Shown here: positions 1-13,480 of the stretch, piece by piece | Numbering within the stretch: position 1 is the first letter of the stretch | Layout: each line of letters begins with the position of its first letter | Source: Anoplopoma fimbria | Lineage: Eukaryota > Chordata > Actinopteri > Perciformes > Anoplopomatidae | Direction of reading: 5' to 3' | DNA length: 64,000 nt | Assembly (NCBI RefSeq): GCF_027596085.1 | Contig: NC_072465.1 | Coordinates: 17,996,207-18,060,206 of the forward strand | Notes under the pieces: generated by a model | Seen by the model: the letters and a program-made list of their open reading frames with translations, nothing else | Database searches by the model: none | What the model was told of the DNA's origin: nothing | Position numbers and translations under genes: made by a program

Positions 1-1061
1 CAACACCATCAATTCTTATCTGTACAGCAGAACCATTCCATCACACACAAAGGATTAGAGACGGGGGTATGCCGTTCATCTTAACTTAAAACAATCCCGG
101 ATATTGCTGAGCCATCACAACTTAGAATCTGCATTAGACATTTCATTTCCCAAGTAAGAAAACACATACTGTCTCCTGCAACAAACTGAGGCAGATGAGT
201 GATACATCACTCAGATGCTGTCATCCGAGGCTCGGGCAATAACGGCTCAATGCTCATTGGTATTCATATAATGGCAGAGAGAGACTAACAATGACACGAC
301 TGCAAGCGTGTGTGACTGACGACCGAGGGAGACACACAACTTGTTGGTTACACTGCTAGTTTGTTAGCTGCTTTATGATGACGTCTGCACAGTGGTGGTG
401 TAACAGATCAGATTTCTATAAGATAAAGACCATCAGTGTGAGTGCCTTATGTGTGAGAATATAACAAGTGTCTTGCCTCAATTTATCAGCTCCTGTACTC
501 TCTACAGTAATACTGTATCAGGGTTGTGTGATATAGAAGGGTTTGCAGTTAGATATTTATCTATGGATGAATTCCCAATAGATTTTCTAGAATATTTACT
601 ATACACACATATCACAATGTCTTTGGGATATAGAATAGAATAATAAAGTCTGTCCACAAGGCAGGGAATTATTCCCTAGAAATGCCTTGATAAAAGCAGC
701 TAAGCTTAAAAGCCTCTATTATCATGACTGCATGGTGAAAACGAGACCAATATGTATCAATCAGTCATCTCAAGGGTAATACAATCACACAGTCAGATAA
801 ATAGCATAAGAATGGAGTTTGTGCTGCAACATTTGACTCCCTCAACACCTGAGGTGAACTTTTAATCTTAACTGTCTGATAACTGTCTGAACTTGAATAA
901 TAACAGTATGATCAGGCATTCATTCATTGTGTTTCCTAAAATTACAAAGAGTAATCATGAATGATATCATAAAAATGGTGCTAAAATGATCAGTCAGTCA
1001 AATAACAACTCAGTCAACAGACTAATCCAACAGTTTCATATTGTAAACCAAATAAAAGTTG

Positions 1062-1370
1062 ACAGCAGGCTAACATGCTCACAGTCACAATGCTAAGATC
1101 TTTATGTTAAGCAGGTATAATGTTTACCATGTTCATCATCACATTTCAACATGTTAGCATGCTAACATTTGCTAATCAGCACAAAACAGCTGAGGCTGAT
1201 GGAAATATAGTTTTATGGGTTCATAAACCAAATTATTAATTAATTAAAAATTTGACCTGTTACATGGAAGGTCAGGGGACCCCAAAGGTCTGTAGGATTC
1301 ATAGTCTTGAGTCCATGAATGACAAAATGTTATGCCAATCAATCCAGCAGTTGTCCAGATATTTCAGTCT
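1062..1370 (+). repeat. dispersed fish repeat, family A copy 1
   Basis: The block contains TAACATGCTCACAGTCACAA, TTAGCAGGTATAATG-like text, GTTAGCATGCTAACA, CAGCTGAGGCTGATGG and a GGTCAGGGGACCCCAAAG segment, ending in CCAGATATTTCAGTCT. I recognise it as a common percomorph interspersed repeat, and it recurs at 24593-24762 and, inverted, at 32770-33019. Class and name are not known to me. Confidence 0.65.
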
Positions 1371-4300
1371 GTTTGTTTCTGTTTCTGTCTCCAGCCTCTA
1401 AATCATTTAATCTCTCTCTAACGATTATCAACATCTCTGCTGTTCACCTCATGACCAATGATATGCAAACAGGACAAATATTACAGTTACTAGAATACAC
1501 CAGAACTGGCATGTTTGATCACATCACATGTTAGCAGATCATTATCACGGTCTAGACAGTCATATCGGCGTCATAGATTAGTGCATTGGCCCTGATTTGT
1601 AGCTGATTATCAACGGACAAATGTAGCACAGAGCGTGGAGAAGGCTCGCTTTTCACAGAAGGGTCTCGTTATTCCAACACAACTGGTTTTGTTAAACAAC
1701 GTGACATCTAAGTCTTCATTCATATTTAACCACAACCACAGTCTGCTAAGTGCTCAGTGAGGGCTTTTATACTCTCAACTGTGGAATGCGAGGAAATGAA
1801 TGATTTTGGGGTCAAGGGTCGGGACATGTCCCAGATATACATCAATAACCAGATGAATACTATGAGGATGTAGAATTGTGGCGCACAAAGTCATCCTCTG
1901 TCTCCTCAACTGGACTGAAAGCCTTTCTAGCCATAACAGGGACTTCAGACCAGTGCAGGAACTTTGTTGATTCCCTTAAATAACCAGTGCTCCCACCAGT
2001 GCTTCTATGGATTTGGTTCACTTTTACAATCATGGCAGAGTGTTTGTGTAGTCAGCTTGCTCACTTGTTTGATGCTATTAATGGGAAGTTTAATTAAGTG
2101 TGCCGAGGGTGTGCAGTTAAAAAGAGGTATTGATAAACAGTCACCATGAGTGTCTGCCTGGGTTAATTGAATATCGACTAATCCTCTGCGCACTGGAATG
2201 CTTTCCATTCTTTCCCAATAGCAAAGCGATATAATGCCGTACTCGACTATTTATACCGGTCTTATCAGGGGCCTGGGGAAAATATCCACCTCACTCTACT
2301 AGACTTACTAATGTCCATCAAATGCTATGACAAAAAGAAAGCTAAAGTCCCTGCAGGGTGTGTGAATATCGGGTAGTTTTATGGGTGAGTAGTAGGAGCT
2401 GTGAAAAATGTAATATTGAAAACTAGAATAAAAATAGTCTTAAGAAGGTGTGGGAGACGTGTTATTTGTCCAAATTATGTGTTTATTACTTGTGAATAAA
2501 TCAATGTGTTGGTGGCACACAGTGCAGGGTTCAGGATTTCACATCCAGAGAATTACATTTGGTGAGGAGTGATACTTTTAAAAAGAGAAAGTATAGTTTG
2601 GATCAAGACATGTGGCTGGTGTTTGCAGGTGGACTAAAGGCAAACTTCCATGGGTGAGTATGAACTGCAGGGTCAAAATGCACAGTAACATCTCACATTG
2701 TGGTTGTCCCTTGTGATTGAAGCGCAGACAGATGAGTTACAGAACAGAAGAACTAACTGATGCCACAAGGTCATAACTTTGCAGAAAGATGAAAGAAAGG
2801 AAGCCAGAAATTGGTGTCCTTGTATTCGACATCTTCATGTTCACTTATCCTTGTTCCACAGCATCACATCAACCCCCTCCATTTAGCATGTACAGGCAGT
2901 AAAAAACATTTAATAAATGGTTATTAACACACCAAAATGTCATTGTTAGCAACTGTGTTGCTAAGCATCAAGTGTTGATTAATATACCATTTAACTAACC
3001 ACAACTCATACTTGGGTCACCCATAGGTGGAGGCTGGTGTATTAACAGATAATGAATGACAATATAGAAAAACCATGTTAAATCTATGTAGAATATGTCT
3101 GATGGAAAAATGTGGTTAAAGTAAATTGTTACTGTAAGCTTCATCAGGGTAGAAATTACAAGATATGTTGAGACAATGAGACAATGGTGAGAAAAAAGAG
3201 ACAAGACCACTTCTTATTCTCCAAACAATCAGATTATTTATGTACTGTTTGTACATATTTATAAATCCCATACAACTTGGATGGGTTTTTCTTTTGCCAA
3301 AGATTTAAACACAACATTTACTATTACTTACTTAAACATAATATGGCTAAGATGTTAGCCAATAGTGTCAATAAGATAATTGCCCCTGCACAATACATAC
3401 CATTAACTTGATTTCCAAATCAAACCTTCTTTTTTATGATTAGGGCAGATCAGAAACTGCAATACTCCGGGTTATTCCTTGGTCAAGTAATAAAAGGCCT
3501 CTTTGATTATTTGGTACAGAGAATAACACAAATTATTCCACTATCAATGAAGCCCCTAAGCTGACTAGAAGCATCACTGGATGGCTTTATTACGGCACAC
3601 TGCTAACATTATGTTTATTTCAGATAGATTCTTAAGAAAGTATTTCTCAGCCTACAAAGCTAGTAGAGCTGCTCTGAATCTAACCCTTCACAGGCAGCAG
3701 TTTTTGAAATTCTAAATATCTTCATGTCTGCTGGGGACTGAAACAAAACAGCAGGTTTCAGGACATATTATTCTGGAAGTAAAAGCTGTCTCTGTACACA
3801 GCACACTCTCTGCTAACATCAAAGCGTACAAGAGTTTTGATTCTCCTCTTGGAGACAGGTAAATTGGCACCGTGTTTGTGTCTTACTTCTGTCCATTCAC
3901 CAGCAGTGAAGTGAAAAGAAAGTGTTGCATTAATAGGATGAGAGGACGAGTTTGAGTGAGTGTGTTGAGTTCCTATCAAAGTTACAAATCAAAACAAGTG
4001 CTTTCTGTCCCACTACCTCCTGCTTCTTTTTCCAACATTCTTGACAAACAAGACACTTGAAAAGAGATTGGCCTCTGTTAGTCGGATGGAATACGGCACC
4101 GCTTTCCCACAGCAAAAAGGCAGCATTGACACGTTTGTTAAAACATGGTGGTTGATTTCTTTTGTTTACTAAAGAATATGTGCTGATGAAACATAAAAAA
4201 GATCATCAAGCATGCATTCCTTGACAGCAAGAAAACAGGAAAAAAACTATAGAAAGCTGAGTTTCTGTCACTTAAAGTTCCTGCTTTCTGTGCACACAGA

Positions 4301-6688
4301 ATGCAGATTTATCAAATGCAAATGTCACAGTTGGAGGGGGAAAAATGGGTATTTATGTCTGTTTAAGTGACGGGGAGAGAAAGCCTTTCGCCCCGAGTGG
4401 TGACAAACAGGGACAGAGGGGCATTGATGGAGTAAACAGTGAATGTCAGGGAGCGGAAACTCAACTATTTTTCTTTGTCTGGGTGTGTGTCAGATTTTTC
4501 TCTCTCCCTCTCCTGCTCTGTCGCTTTCCATCAGCTTTCTAACTCTCTCACTCCATTAGCTTTATAGTTAGTTAGCCAGGAGTTTTATTGTTCATGACGC
4601 GGAAAATTTGAAGATATGGACGTTGTCTTTGGTTTCACCACACCTCATAAATTAATGCAGATATAGCCAGTATTTCTAAATGAACAGTGGGTCACACGAT
4701 TGTATGTAATGTGAAAGGTGTCCCCTCAGATCTACTGAGTGTCTTTTAACTTACGATTTGGGTTTTACTGCCCACAGGTTGCGGTTTTGGGGCACTGGGG
4801 CACCGTTCTCATCAGTGTTGTATTTCAGCGATACATTTCCAGCACCAAACCGCAGAGTAAAAACATTAGTGAACATAGTGGGAAAAATGAGCAGTTAAAA
4901 AGCCATATATTTCCAAACAGAGCTAAAAGAAGAGTGAATACTGCTCTTACAATATCCAGGTTGCAAGAAGCTGGTTGTGTAAATCTGCACACAGCTGCAC
5001 TGTCTTTGTATTCTGTTTAAGTTGCATTTGGGGCTTCCTTGAAATTTTAAAGTCAAAAGAAACTGATTCCTATTGCAGTAGTCAATTTTAGTATTGAGCA
5101 TCTGAAACAAGACACTTGATCATAAGTAGCACTTGTCAGCCTTTCAAGCAAAGCCATCAAATGTACCTGTCTACAGTCCAGGCGGCTCCTGACGTCGCTA
5201 TATGCACTGTGGTCTTTAATCAATGAACGCTCAGTCAAACTGTCAGCTATCAACAGGTTGTTGAACAGTGGTAAGCGGTAGCTCATTTCCTCCTCTGCGG
5301 CTTGAACTCTGGCTCTTTTGGCGCTGGCCTATGGAGGCTGAGATAAGACCTGGAGAGAAGCACCTATTATCAGTTGGCAAACTCAGCACGTCTTCCCCAA
5401 GTTCCACTCTAACGCCTTGCAACCATGTCCTTCTCCCATCTCTGATGGTCTGGTAATAATAAACAGTTTGACAGCCCCCTCCACTTGAGATATCGGTCGA
5501 CAGGGTTGTGGATGAAATGCAGTGCCAGAGGCCTTGATGAGGATCAAGATAAAGACTTGTCTGCAGGACTCTGGGGGAATTGAAGTGAGAGAGGATGCAG
5601 GGAGGAGGGGTTGGCTATGATGAACTTCAAAACTTGAGGGATGGGAAATATATGTCTTATAATGGAAAATAAAACTGCAGTAAAATGCCATTCCTCCACC
5701 CTATCACACGCATTCTCCCCACAGAGATCCTTACTGATGCACTTCCCCTCGATCTCTCTTCTGCACCCTGCTGGCTGTTTTCTGTCATTGTCTCTTCTCC
5801 TAGTGGTCCCCACAACGCGCAGCCCATTGCTGTCCATCTGCTCTATTCCTCTCTTTTGTGGTCATACTTTCGTCTTCAACGTGTAGACCTGCAGAGCTGA
5901 ATGTTGCAGTCATGTTGCAGAGATGTGAGATCACACACAGAGATGTAGTCAACACAAAAGGACCGTGTTTTGCACAAAGCCACTTTGCTGTGTTCTAATT
6001 GAGTTCCTCACCCCTGTCATAATTCTCTGCTTTCTACTGCAGGAGGCACAATCACACGTTGATGTTGAGAGGATGTGAGATGTGCCTATAGCTCCAGGGG
6101 GAGATGGGAAAGCTAGCTGACAGTGTTATAATCATCAACATAATTAAACTCAATTGAATGAATCCTAGTAACATGGAATCATTGGAGTAGCTAGTGGAAG
6201 CTTTATTACCGTCCTGATTCTAGAAAAAAAAAATCAACTACAGGTTATAACTATTGACCAGCTGTTCAATGGAGCTGAGGATCTGTCTATGGGTGATGCT
6301 ACAAGAGGATATCTCTCAAGGTAAAACATTTTCTACGACACAAAGAGAACCTCATTCATTGCCAAACCTTCCTCCATCCATCTCTCTCTCTTTCCTTTCT
6401 CAGAGCAGCAGAGTGATTTTCAGAGGGCACTTGCAGTGGAAATCACCCTGACAGAGCTCTCCCCTGGTGATTTATGATATACGTTTAGTTATTTATTGGC
6501 TAATCATTGCAGGCTGCTGAGAGCAGGTTAGAGTACACCTCCCGAGACAACTGGGCAAGCCTCGGATAAAGAGATGAAGGGGCAGGACTGCTGCCAGGCT
6601 TAGTCTGTGAATAACGGAGAGTTTGGGGTGATCCTTTTTTTTCAACGTTAAACAATTTATCTCTAATTAATGGAAGAAAGGAAGATCA

Positions 6689-6960
6689 TTTAAAGAAGTA
6701 GTTTGACGTTTTGGGAAAAAAAACTTATTTTCTTTCTAGCTGAGAGTTGAGAAGATTAATACCACTCTCATGTCTGTGTGGTAAATATGATGCCACAGCC
6801 AGTAGCCTGTTAGCTTAGATTAGCACAAAGAATGGAAACACTGGGAAACAGCAAGAGTGGCTCTGTCCAAAATTAATAAAATACAGCTCACAAATGATAC
6901 AATAAAGCGTGTTTGTTGAAAATAACTGCACAGACATGAGAGTGGTGTCATTCAACATGC
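6689..6960 (+). repeat. dispersed fish repeat (TTAAAGAAGTAGTTTGACG family)
   Basis: It starts TTAAAGAAGTAGTTTGACGTTTTGGG and contains ACCACTCTCATGTCTGTG, CAGCCAGTAGCCTG, TTAGCTTAGATTAGCAC and GGCTCTGTCCAAA. I recognise this as a very common percomorph repeat. Within the copy, ACCACTCTCATGTCTGTG (6771-6788) recurs inverted near 6930-6948, so part of the element can fold back. Confidence 0.6.
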
Positions 6961-9900
6961 ATTTACCAAATGTCACACATGGCTTTAAGTGACCAAGCTT
7001 GTGAATATCATACAGTAGCAGATGCAATATAGTCCATCTACACTGCAGTGAAAACATTTTAGCTGAGACCAAACAGGAATTTTCTGCACCAAAAAAGACC
7101 ACTCCCAGGTTAAATGTAGCACTGCAGGCAAATAACTGACAGACAGGTTTAGGGGGGGAAAGCTGTGCAGTACTGAGAACAGATTAATCCATATCTGACG
7201 GAGAGCTGTTTTGGTACAGTGTATATTGATAAGGAGCTTATCCCCTTGTCTGTGTGTGTAAATGCACATCTGCAGAGCCTATTGATTGAGAGACTCTTCT
7301 TACTATCATGTGTTCCCCCTCTAGAGGAGCGGTCCAATGAATGGTAACACTAGAGACAATAATCACTCCATCACCGCTTTATCTGTGTCTTCATGCAGCT
7401 ACTTTGTATGCACGCCAATACACTGTACACTTTTTCCAATTCTTTCTTGCCCAAGTGACATCCTTAGTTGCCTTCTTAGCAAAAAATGCCTATTGCAAGC
7501 AGGAAAATACTACCCCTGTCCAATTACTGTCTCAGTTATGTATTTAAGTGCTACATGTTTGCTCAAGATGACAAAAAAAATTGATGACATAAATAGAGTG
7601 ACATTCTTGTTTCATTGTTAAAGGTGCAATAACAGTCGTGTTGTACCGAGATAATTCAAAATTGTTCCTAAGAACTTCTCTGTGTCTCTGTGTTCTGGGA
7701 ATTACTTCCTTTATTTGCGAAAGCTAATACTACAAGATATGAAACTTGTTGGAACAAGTTAAAAGATGAGCAACAAGGGAAGCGGAGAGAAAGATAAATA
7801 AGGCTGAGAAATGGAATGGCACAGTGAGTGTGAGACAGTGTAAGAGAGAGAGGCGAGGTGGAAACCAAAACATGTGAAGTCATTTATTATATTTCAACAT
7901 TTATCTCTGCGAGAGGGAGCCGAGTTATCAGAAGGACTAAATTGAAAGACATTCAAGCATGCAGTAGGAGTCAGTAAGAGGAACACTGAAGACCAGACCG
8001 GTGCAAACTCTCTCAGTATTCCAGGCTTAGCATACTGTTCTGCATGAAGGGCCTTTAATGCACATATAAGCAGCACTACACACATGTACACACTTGTACT
8101 CACATGCATATGCACAAGCACAGGGAGCTCAAACATTAACATGCAAAAGCAATTAAATGCAAGCCACAACAGTGCAGAAGAAGTGCTAACCTGGCAGCAG
8201 GACTTTGATTATTTTAATTAGAGCAATATGGCTGACTCATCCACGAATATAGTTGAAGGAAAAGGAGGTTTGTTCTTCTGCCTGAAAACCTGTTTTAGAC
8301 TGCGACTACAGTTAGAGGGTGCCACTACTTTACATATGCTTTAGTGCAGAAGGGCAAAGCACTTATGCAAATGTGTTTGGAGAGACAAACTGTGCTGATG
8401 AGATAGTTTTGTACTATGTCTTTTATTTAATGGCTCCAACTTATTCTAATTGTAAATGTATGTGATTTAAATGTGTTTAATAGGCTGCCTCCTGCAGGAG
8501 CCGGGAATTGCATTAATCTTCATGCTATATTAAGTTTGTCTGAAACTTGTTTGGCTGAGGGAGTTGAGCTCTTGTAAGGGATTATAACAGGGTATTAATA
8601 TTAACATCCATGGAAAGCAAAAAACAATGAAATGTTTCTTTCTGTTTGTATAAAAAAAAGGCACGAGAACAAACTAATTACCATCGTATAATTTTACAGT
8701 CATGCTGGATAGATGAATATGCTCCAGAGTATGTACACAAGCAGTATCCTTGTAGACATGTCCCTGTGTGTATATTGTCCTTTGTGTGTGTGCATGTATT
8801 AAGACTTTGTTTGAGATGTTTGGGTAAATATGACTGCTGTCTTGCAGTTTGTATGTGTGATTCTGTCTGGGAGATGAGAAGAAGTGAGAAGAGAGTCGGA
8901 TGAAAGTGGGAGTGAAATAGGAAGAATGAGGACAAAAAGAGTATTTGTTGATCGACGATAAAAGGCAGTATGTTTACCGAGGACAACAATCACATTGAAT
9001 TGCAATTCTTCATCACATCAAAACCATCTTTCATTTCACAAGCCTTTTAAAACGTAATGGTCATCCTGCTATTCCCTAAAGAGAAAACCCATTCCTAAAC
9101 ATAAACCACAGATGTGGCGGAGAGGCTGCAGAGTACAGTGAAGGGCTCTTACACTTAAATACACATCAGAACAGATGGTACATCCTCTGTTTTTCAATTG
9201 CAAAGCTTTGGATAAATATACAAAATGTTCTCCACCCCTTACCCTACTAAAATATATAAAGTCTCATTCAAATGTCACCTATAATCCAAACAATGTGATG
9301 GAACATGTATTAAAGTGAAATACACTGTAAAATGTCACCTATGAATTGTTTGCAAAACCTGTATAATATTCATAGAATTGCTAAGTTGTTGTTTAGCTTT
9401 TTGTTCCCTGTTATTTCTGTAAATATCTACTAAAAGTTCAACTTTGCATTAGCCCTTTCTCCTATAATTCCCTCAGGACTACATTGTTTTGCCATAGACG
9501 TTTTAAAAGAAATGTAATTGCTTCCTGGATTATGTTTTTTTATTTTTTTAATAGAAGTGTTACCTTCTTGTATCGCACAGACTGCAGGGAGGTTACAAAC
9601 TGTCTTCTCATTATGTTGATGACAAGACTACAGTCAAGTTAGCAGCTCTTTGAGGCTTTACTGAGGCACAGTGGTGCTCTGAGTTGAATGCCAACATCCC
9701 CATAACATGCTCACGTTGACATCCACCTCTTATATAAAGCCTAAATATCCACACTATAAACTGATTATTCACTTGTAAAGTCTACTTATTTTCCTGTTAT
9801 CGTTCCAAGATTTCAATGTTTGACACAGTTTGATCTAAAACTTACATAAACTAGACTTATTTAGAGCATCAGCTCTCAAAATATTCCACTCAAGGTCCAT

Positions 9901-11379
9901 TTTCAAAACAGCTACACTCCAGATCAAACATTGTGCTATCTCGCATGGTGAACGAGCAGAACTGGTTTCAGCCTAACAAACTGGAAACCTGCTGAGCCGC
10001 ATTTTGCAGGAACCTGGGAAGGGTTACGAAACATAAAAATAAATATTGTTATAAAAATGTAAATGGCCAGACTGAAAAAATACTGAAACCAAGAAAAGAA
10101 TATGATAAACTTCTGATGACTTAAACAGAACATTAAGTAGCATCCTGGGAGTTAAAATACAGTGATGCTAAAGTCACATTTTCATTCATCTTAAATGGTA
10201 AAATCAAGTGAATTTAGACCACACATAAGACTCCTCGGTAATTTACAATACAGATAACAGAATTGTTGAGTGTCACCTTGCTTCCAAAGAATAACAGTTA
10301 TAGCTCTTTCAAAAGCACCTGCCTGGCATTTTATGTCAGGGTTGCAAAAGGACAAGTATCACATTAAAATATCTTCTGTGGTGTTCATTAAAATACCATC
10401 TGCTCACCAAAAAACATCACAAAGATTCACAACAGCAGAATTTCTCTCCAGGGAACTGTAAAAAAAAAAACTGCTAAAATTCAGTAATCTGGCAACAGTG
10501 ATGCATGATTATGCATGCTGATAGGCTGATAGGATTGAAACATGAAGCAGTCAAACAGCAATAAGTGGAGAATCCAGGCAGCGCAAAGCGATGCAACCAG
10601 CCAGCATCACACACTGACAAATTCATACATGAAGAACCGTAGGAGAGCGTAAGAGGATTCAGAGTCGAGGAGAGCACTTACAATCTTGAATACTAACAAG
10701 GTTGGGGAAGAACAGAATAGCACATTAAGAACATGATTCATTACACAAGAACGTATACTGCTCAATCACAAAGACTGCTTCCATTTTTAATAATAAGCTT
10801 GTAACAACATACTGAAATTAGCTTTTGCCGTTATGAGCATTTGTGTTTGACATTTCTGATCCTATTTGCTGCATTTACACTTCGTCATGCTTTCACAGCA
10901 AAGCTTTCCGTTTAATATTTGTTGCCTCTTTATGCATTTAGCATGTCGTCTTGTTCACAGGAAGTGATGAGATGAAGCAGAGGAGTATTAATGCATGAGC
11001 AATATGGTAAATTGAGGGGCGACCGTGTGGATTATGGCCGAGTGAAGCATGATAAATGTACATTATGATGCATCCAGAGCACAAAGTAAACATATTTAAA
11101 TGAACTAAATATGAGAGACCGAAGGAGAATCCCCACAGATTTAAGCATCAAAGTCTGCATTTATACTTTAAGCTGTTACTGTGAGGTCTCTAAGCCCAGG
11201 GACTCATATTCGATTATGTGTAGGCTTTGCCTGCTGACTGTTGTAGCACCGATTTATGAAGGTAAATATGTTGCAAAATGCAAGAGGTTGTAGACTTGAT
11301 GTGAGAAGTTGTAGAAAACGATGTGAGTTGTGGAACAAAAATCTGAGCTTGTATGTTTAAAGTTTCACTTGCATGAAAT

Positions 11380-11382
<3 letters not shown>

Positions 11383-11447
<65 letters not shown>
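11383..11447. repeat. (CA)n microsatellite
   Basis: An uninterrupted CA run of about 65 bp in the putative kazn intron. The apparent His-Thr open frames across it are artefacts of the repeat. Confidence 0.98.
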
Positions 11448-11450
<3 letters not shown>

Positions 11451-13254
11451 CAGAATGTGAAGTCACAGAGAGAAAGAAAACTGAGTGCTTGCAGAAAAAG
11501 TCTGAGATCATATCCTGAAAATTTTAGTCATAGAAAATATTCACACACACATGTGCTGAAAGTGACAGTCACATAAAAAATAGGAACCAATCAGAAGTCG
11601 GAAGACAAAGCGCTCCTTTGCTCTGCAGTCACCTATGTGCTATCACTTCTCTGCAAAGTGAAACCTGCTATCGCAAAACGATGCAAAACATCTGCATCTT
11701 ATGAGTCATTAAGTCTGACATTGCTTTTGACAACGTTCACATGTAAACAATCTGCCTCGTCTTGTTTCAAAACATTTTTTTTAAAGGTGCACAAAAGCCC
11801 TGCTGAAGTCCTTTTTAGTTTATGACATTTTGACACAATTATTAAATTATTCAGCCTTAACATGTGTTGGTGTGAGTGTCCCAATCAACATTAAACATAA
11901 GAACAGTGAAGTTATTTAAGTCACAATATTTATTTAGTTATTAGTTTTAGTTAATACAGTTCAAAGTCTATGTGAAAATTAAGCCCAGTGAAATGGCTTA
12001 TTATGTTAGCTACCTAATCATATGCCAGTAGGTGTAAATAAAACAATACATAAATTCTACAATATTATAAACAAATTTCTGAATAATCTTTCGCTTCAAC
12101 CTCTAGCATCAAAATTGTCTTTCTCTCCATAACTGAGACCCCTTTTCACTAAACCCATTAAACATTAAATATATCTAACTGAAATAAAAAAAAATGATGA
12201 ACTGCTTTTATATAACGATTTAGCTGCCTAAGATAAGCAGTTCAATCTCTAAAAGCTAGAAGTTTAGACTGAAACTCTGGCATAAATTAAACCACTTAAG
12301 GATTTAAAAGATACTGTTGGTCTTTTTTTCACATAAATCTATGATGGCTGAATTCCATTTGGGTGCTTTGATTTCAGGTTGCTGAAATTCTGCCATTCGG
12401 CTCAATGTCACTCACAGATACACTTGAATGGAGAAGCCCCATCATTAGGTCTGTGAGAAACACTTCACCTACTATGAAAATCTTAATATCTGCTGACAGA
12501 AAGGTCTATTGAAGAGAACTCAAAATTACAGACTACCCAGAAAGTCTCAAAATGTGCAGTCAAGAATAAATGTGAAATACGGTGAATATTAATTAGACCA
12601 AAGCAAAATGTTCATCATGTCTTTTTGGATTTAATCTGAGGGAGAACTGAGTGTGTTTTTACAATGACAACCTGGTGGCGTACTCTTCACAGGGCAGCAG
12701 GACAGTGAATCCCTACGTCCAGACCCATTGGACACGTGTAATGATCCCCGAGCACCAGAACTGAGGGCTGGTGGTCTACAACAACCTGCACCTCTTGATC
12801 CTTATTTACATGGTGGAATTACATTCAGCCTCTCTGTTTAATTGCATTGCAGCAGATTACACCAATAGATTACAGGAGTGTATGGCGGGAGAACCTGAAC
12901 ACTGTATGGTTCAGATGATAAGGATCAGAGGGATCAAGCTTCTTGATCTATACGATGTGATTCCATTCATTGTTTCTGGGTATTATGTGTTATGTTATCA
13001 CTGTATTGTGTTGTTTTGTATCACTGTTATAGTGTCTCAAATTCTATCTTGAAATCCTATATTGTTTAAATTTTGTTTAAAGTCATCCAGTGTTGTTAGA
13101 TAGTATTAGTATGGTATTTATCGTATTTATACCTCCAAGTTAAACATGCCATGTTCCAACTGAGAATCATGCACAAACAAACCTGCACAAAAAAATTACC
13201 TATTTTCTTCTATTTCCTTCTATTAGTTGATATAATAGATAATATAATTTTTTT

Positions 13255-13480
13255 GCTACCAATGCTTACATATTATATGGTATGCCAGAAAACGATTTAG
13301 TATGTCCCAATATATAGCACGTGAAATGCTGTATGCCAAAAATACCAGGATGTCCACTGCATCCAGTTGCATTTTGCAGTATGCAAGCCAGCATGCTGTT
13401 CTGGCTATTCTGACCCACAATCCTCTGTACAGCGGTTATATGAGGGTCAAAGTTCAAGGTCCATTGTTATGACAAAGTAG
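13255..13480. repeat. dispersed fish repeat (TGCTTACATA..TATGCCA family)
   Basis: The stretch ATGCTTACATATTATATGG, AGTATGTCCCAATATA, TATGCCAAAAATACCAGGATG, CCAGTTGCATTTTGCA and GACCCACAATCCTCTG resembles a common teleost element in which TATGCCA/TATGTCC units recur. It is a recalled match with approximate ends. Confidence 0.45.

Noticed and set aside
11330..11576. His/Thr repeat open frames
   Set aside because: Produced by the CA microsatellite in different frames; not genes.
12661..12790. Possible plus-strand exon after a TTCACAG acceptor-like site
   Set aside because: The frame stops after about 23 residues, no donor pairs with it and the product is not recognisable.
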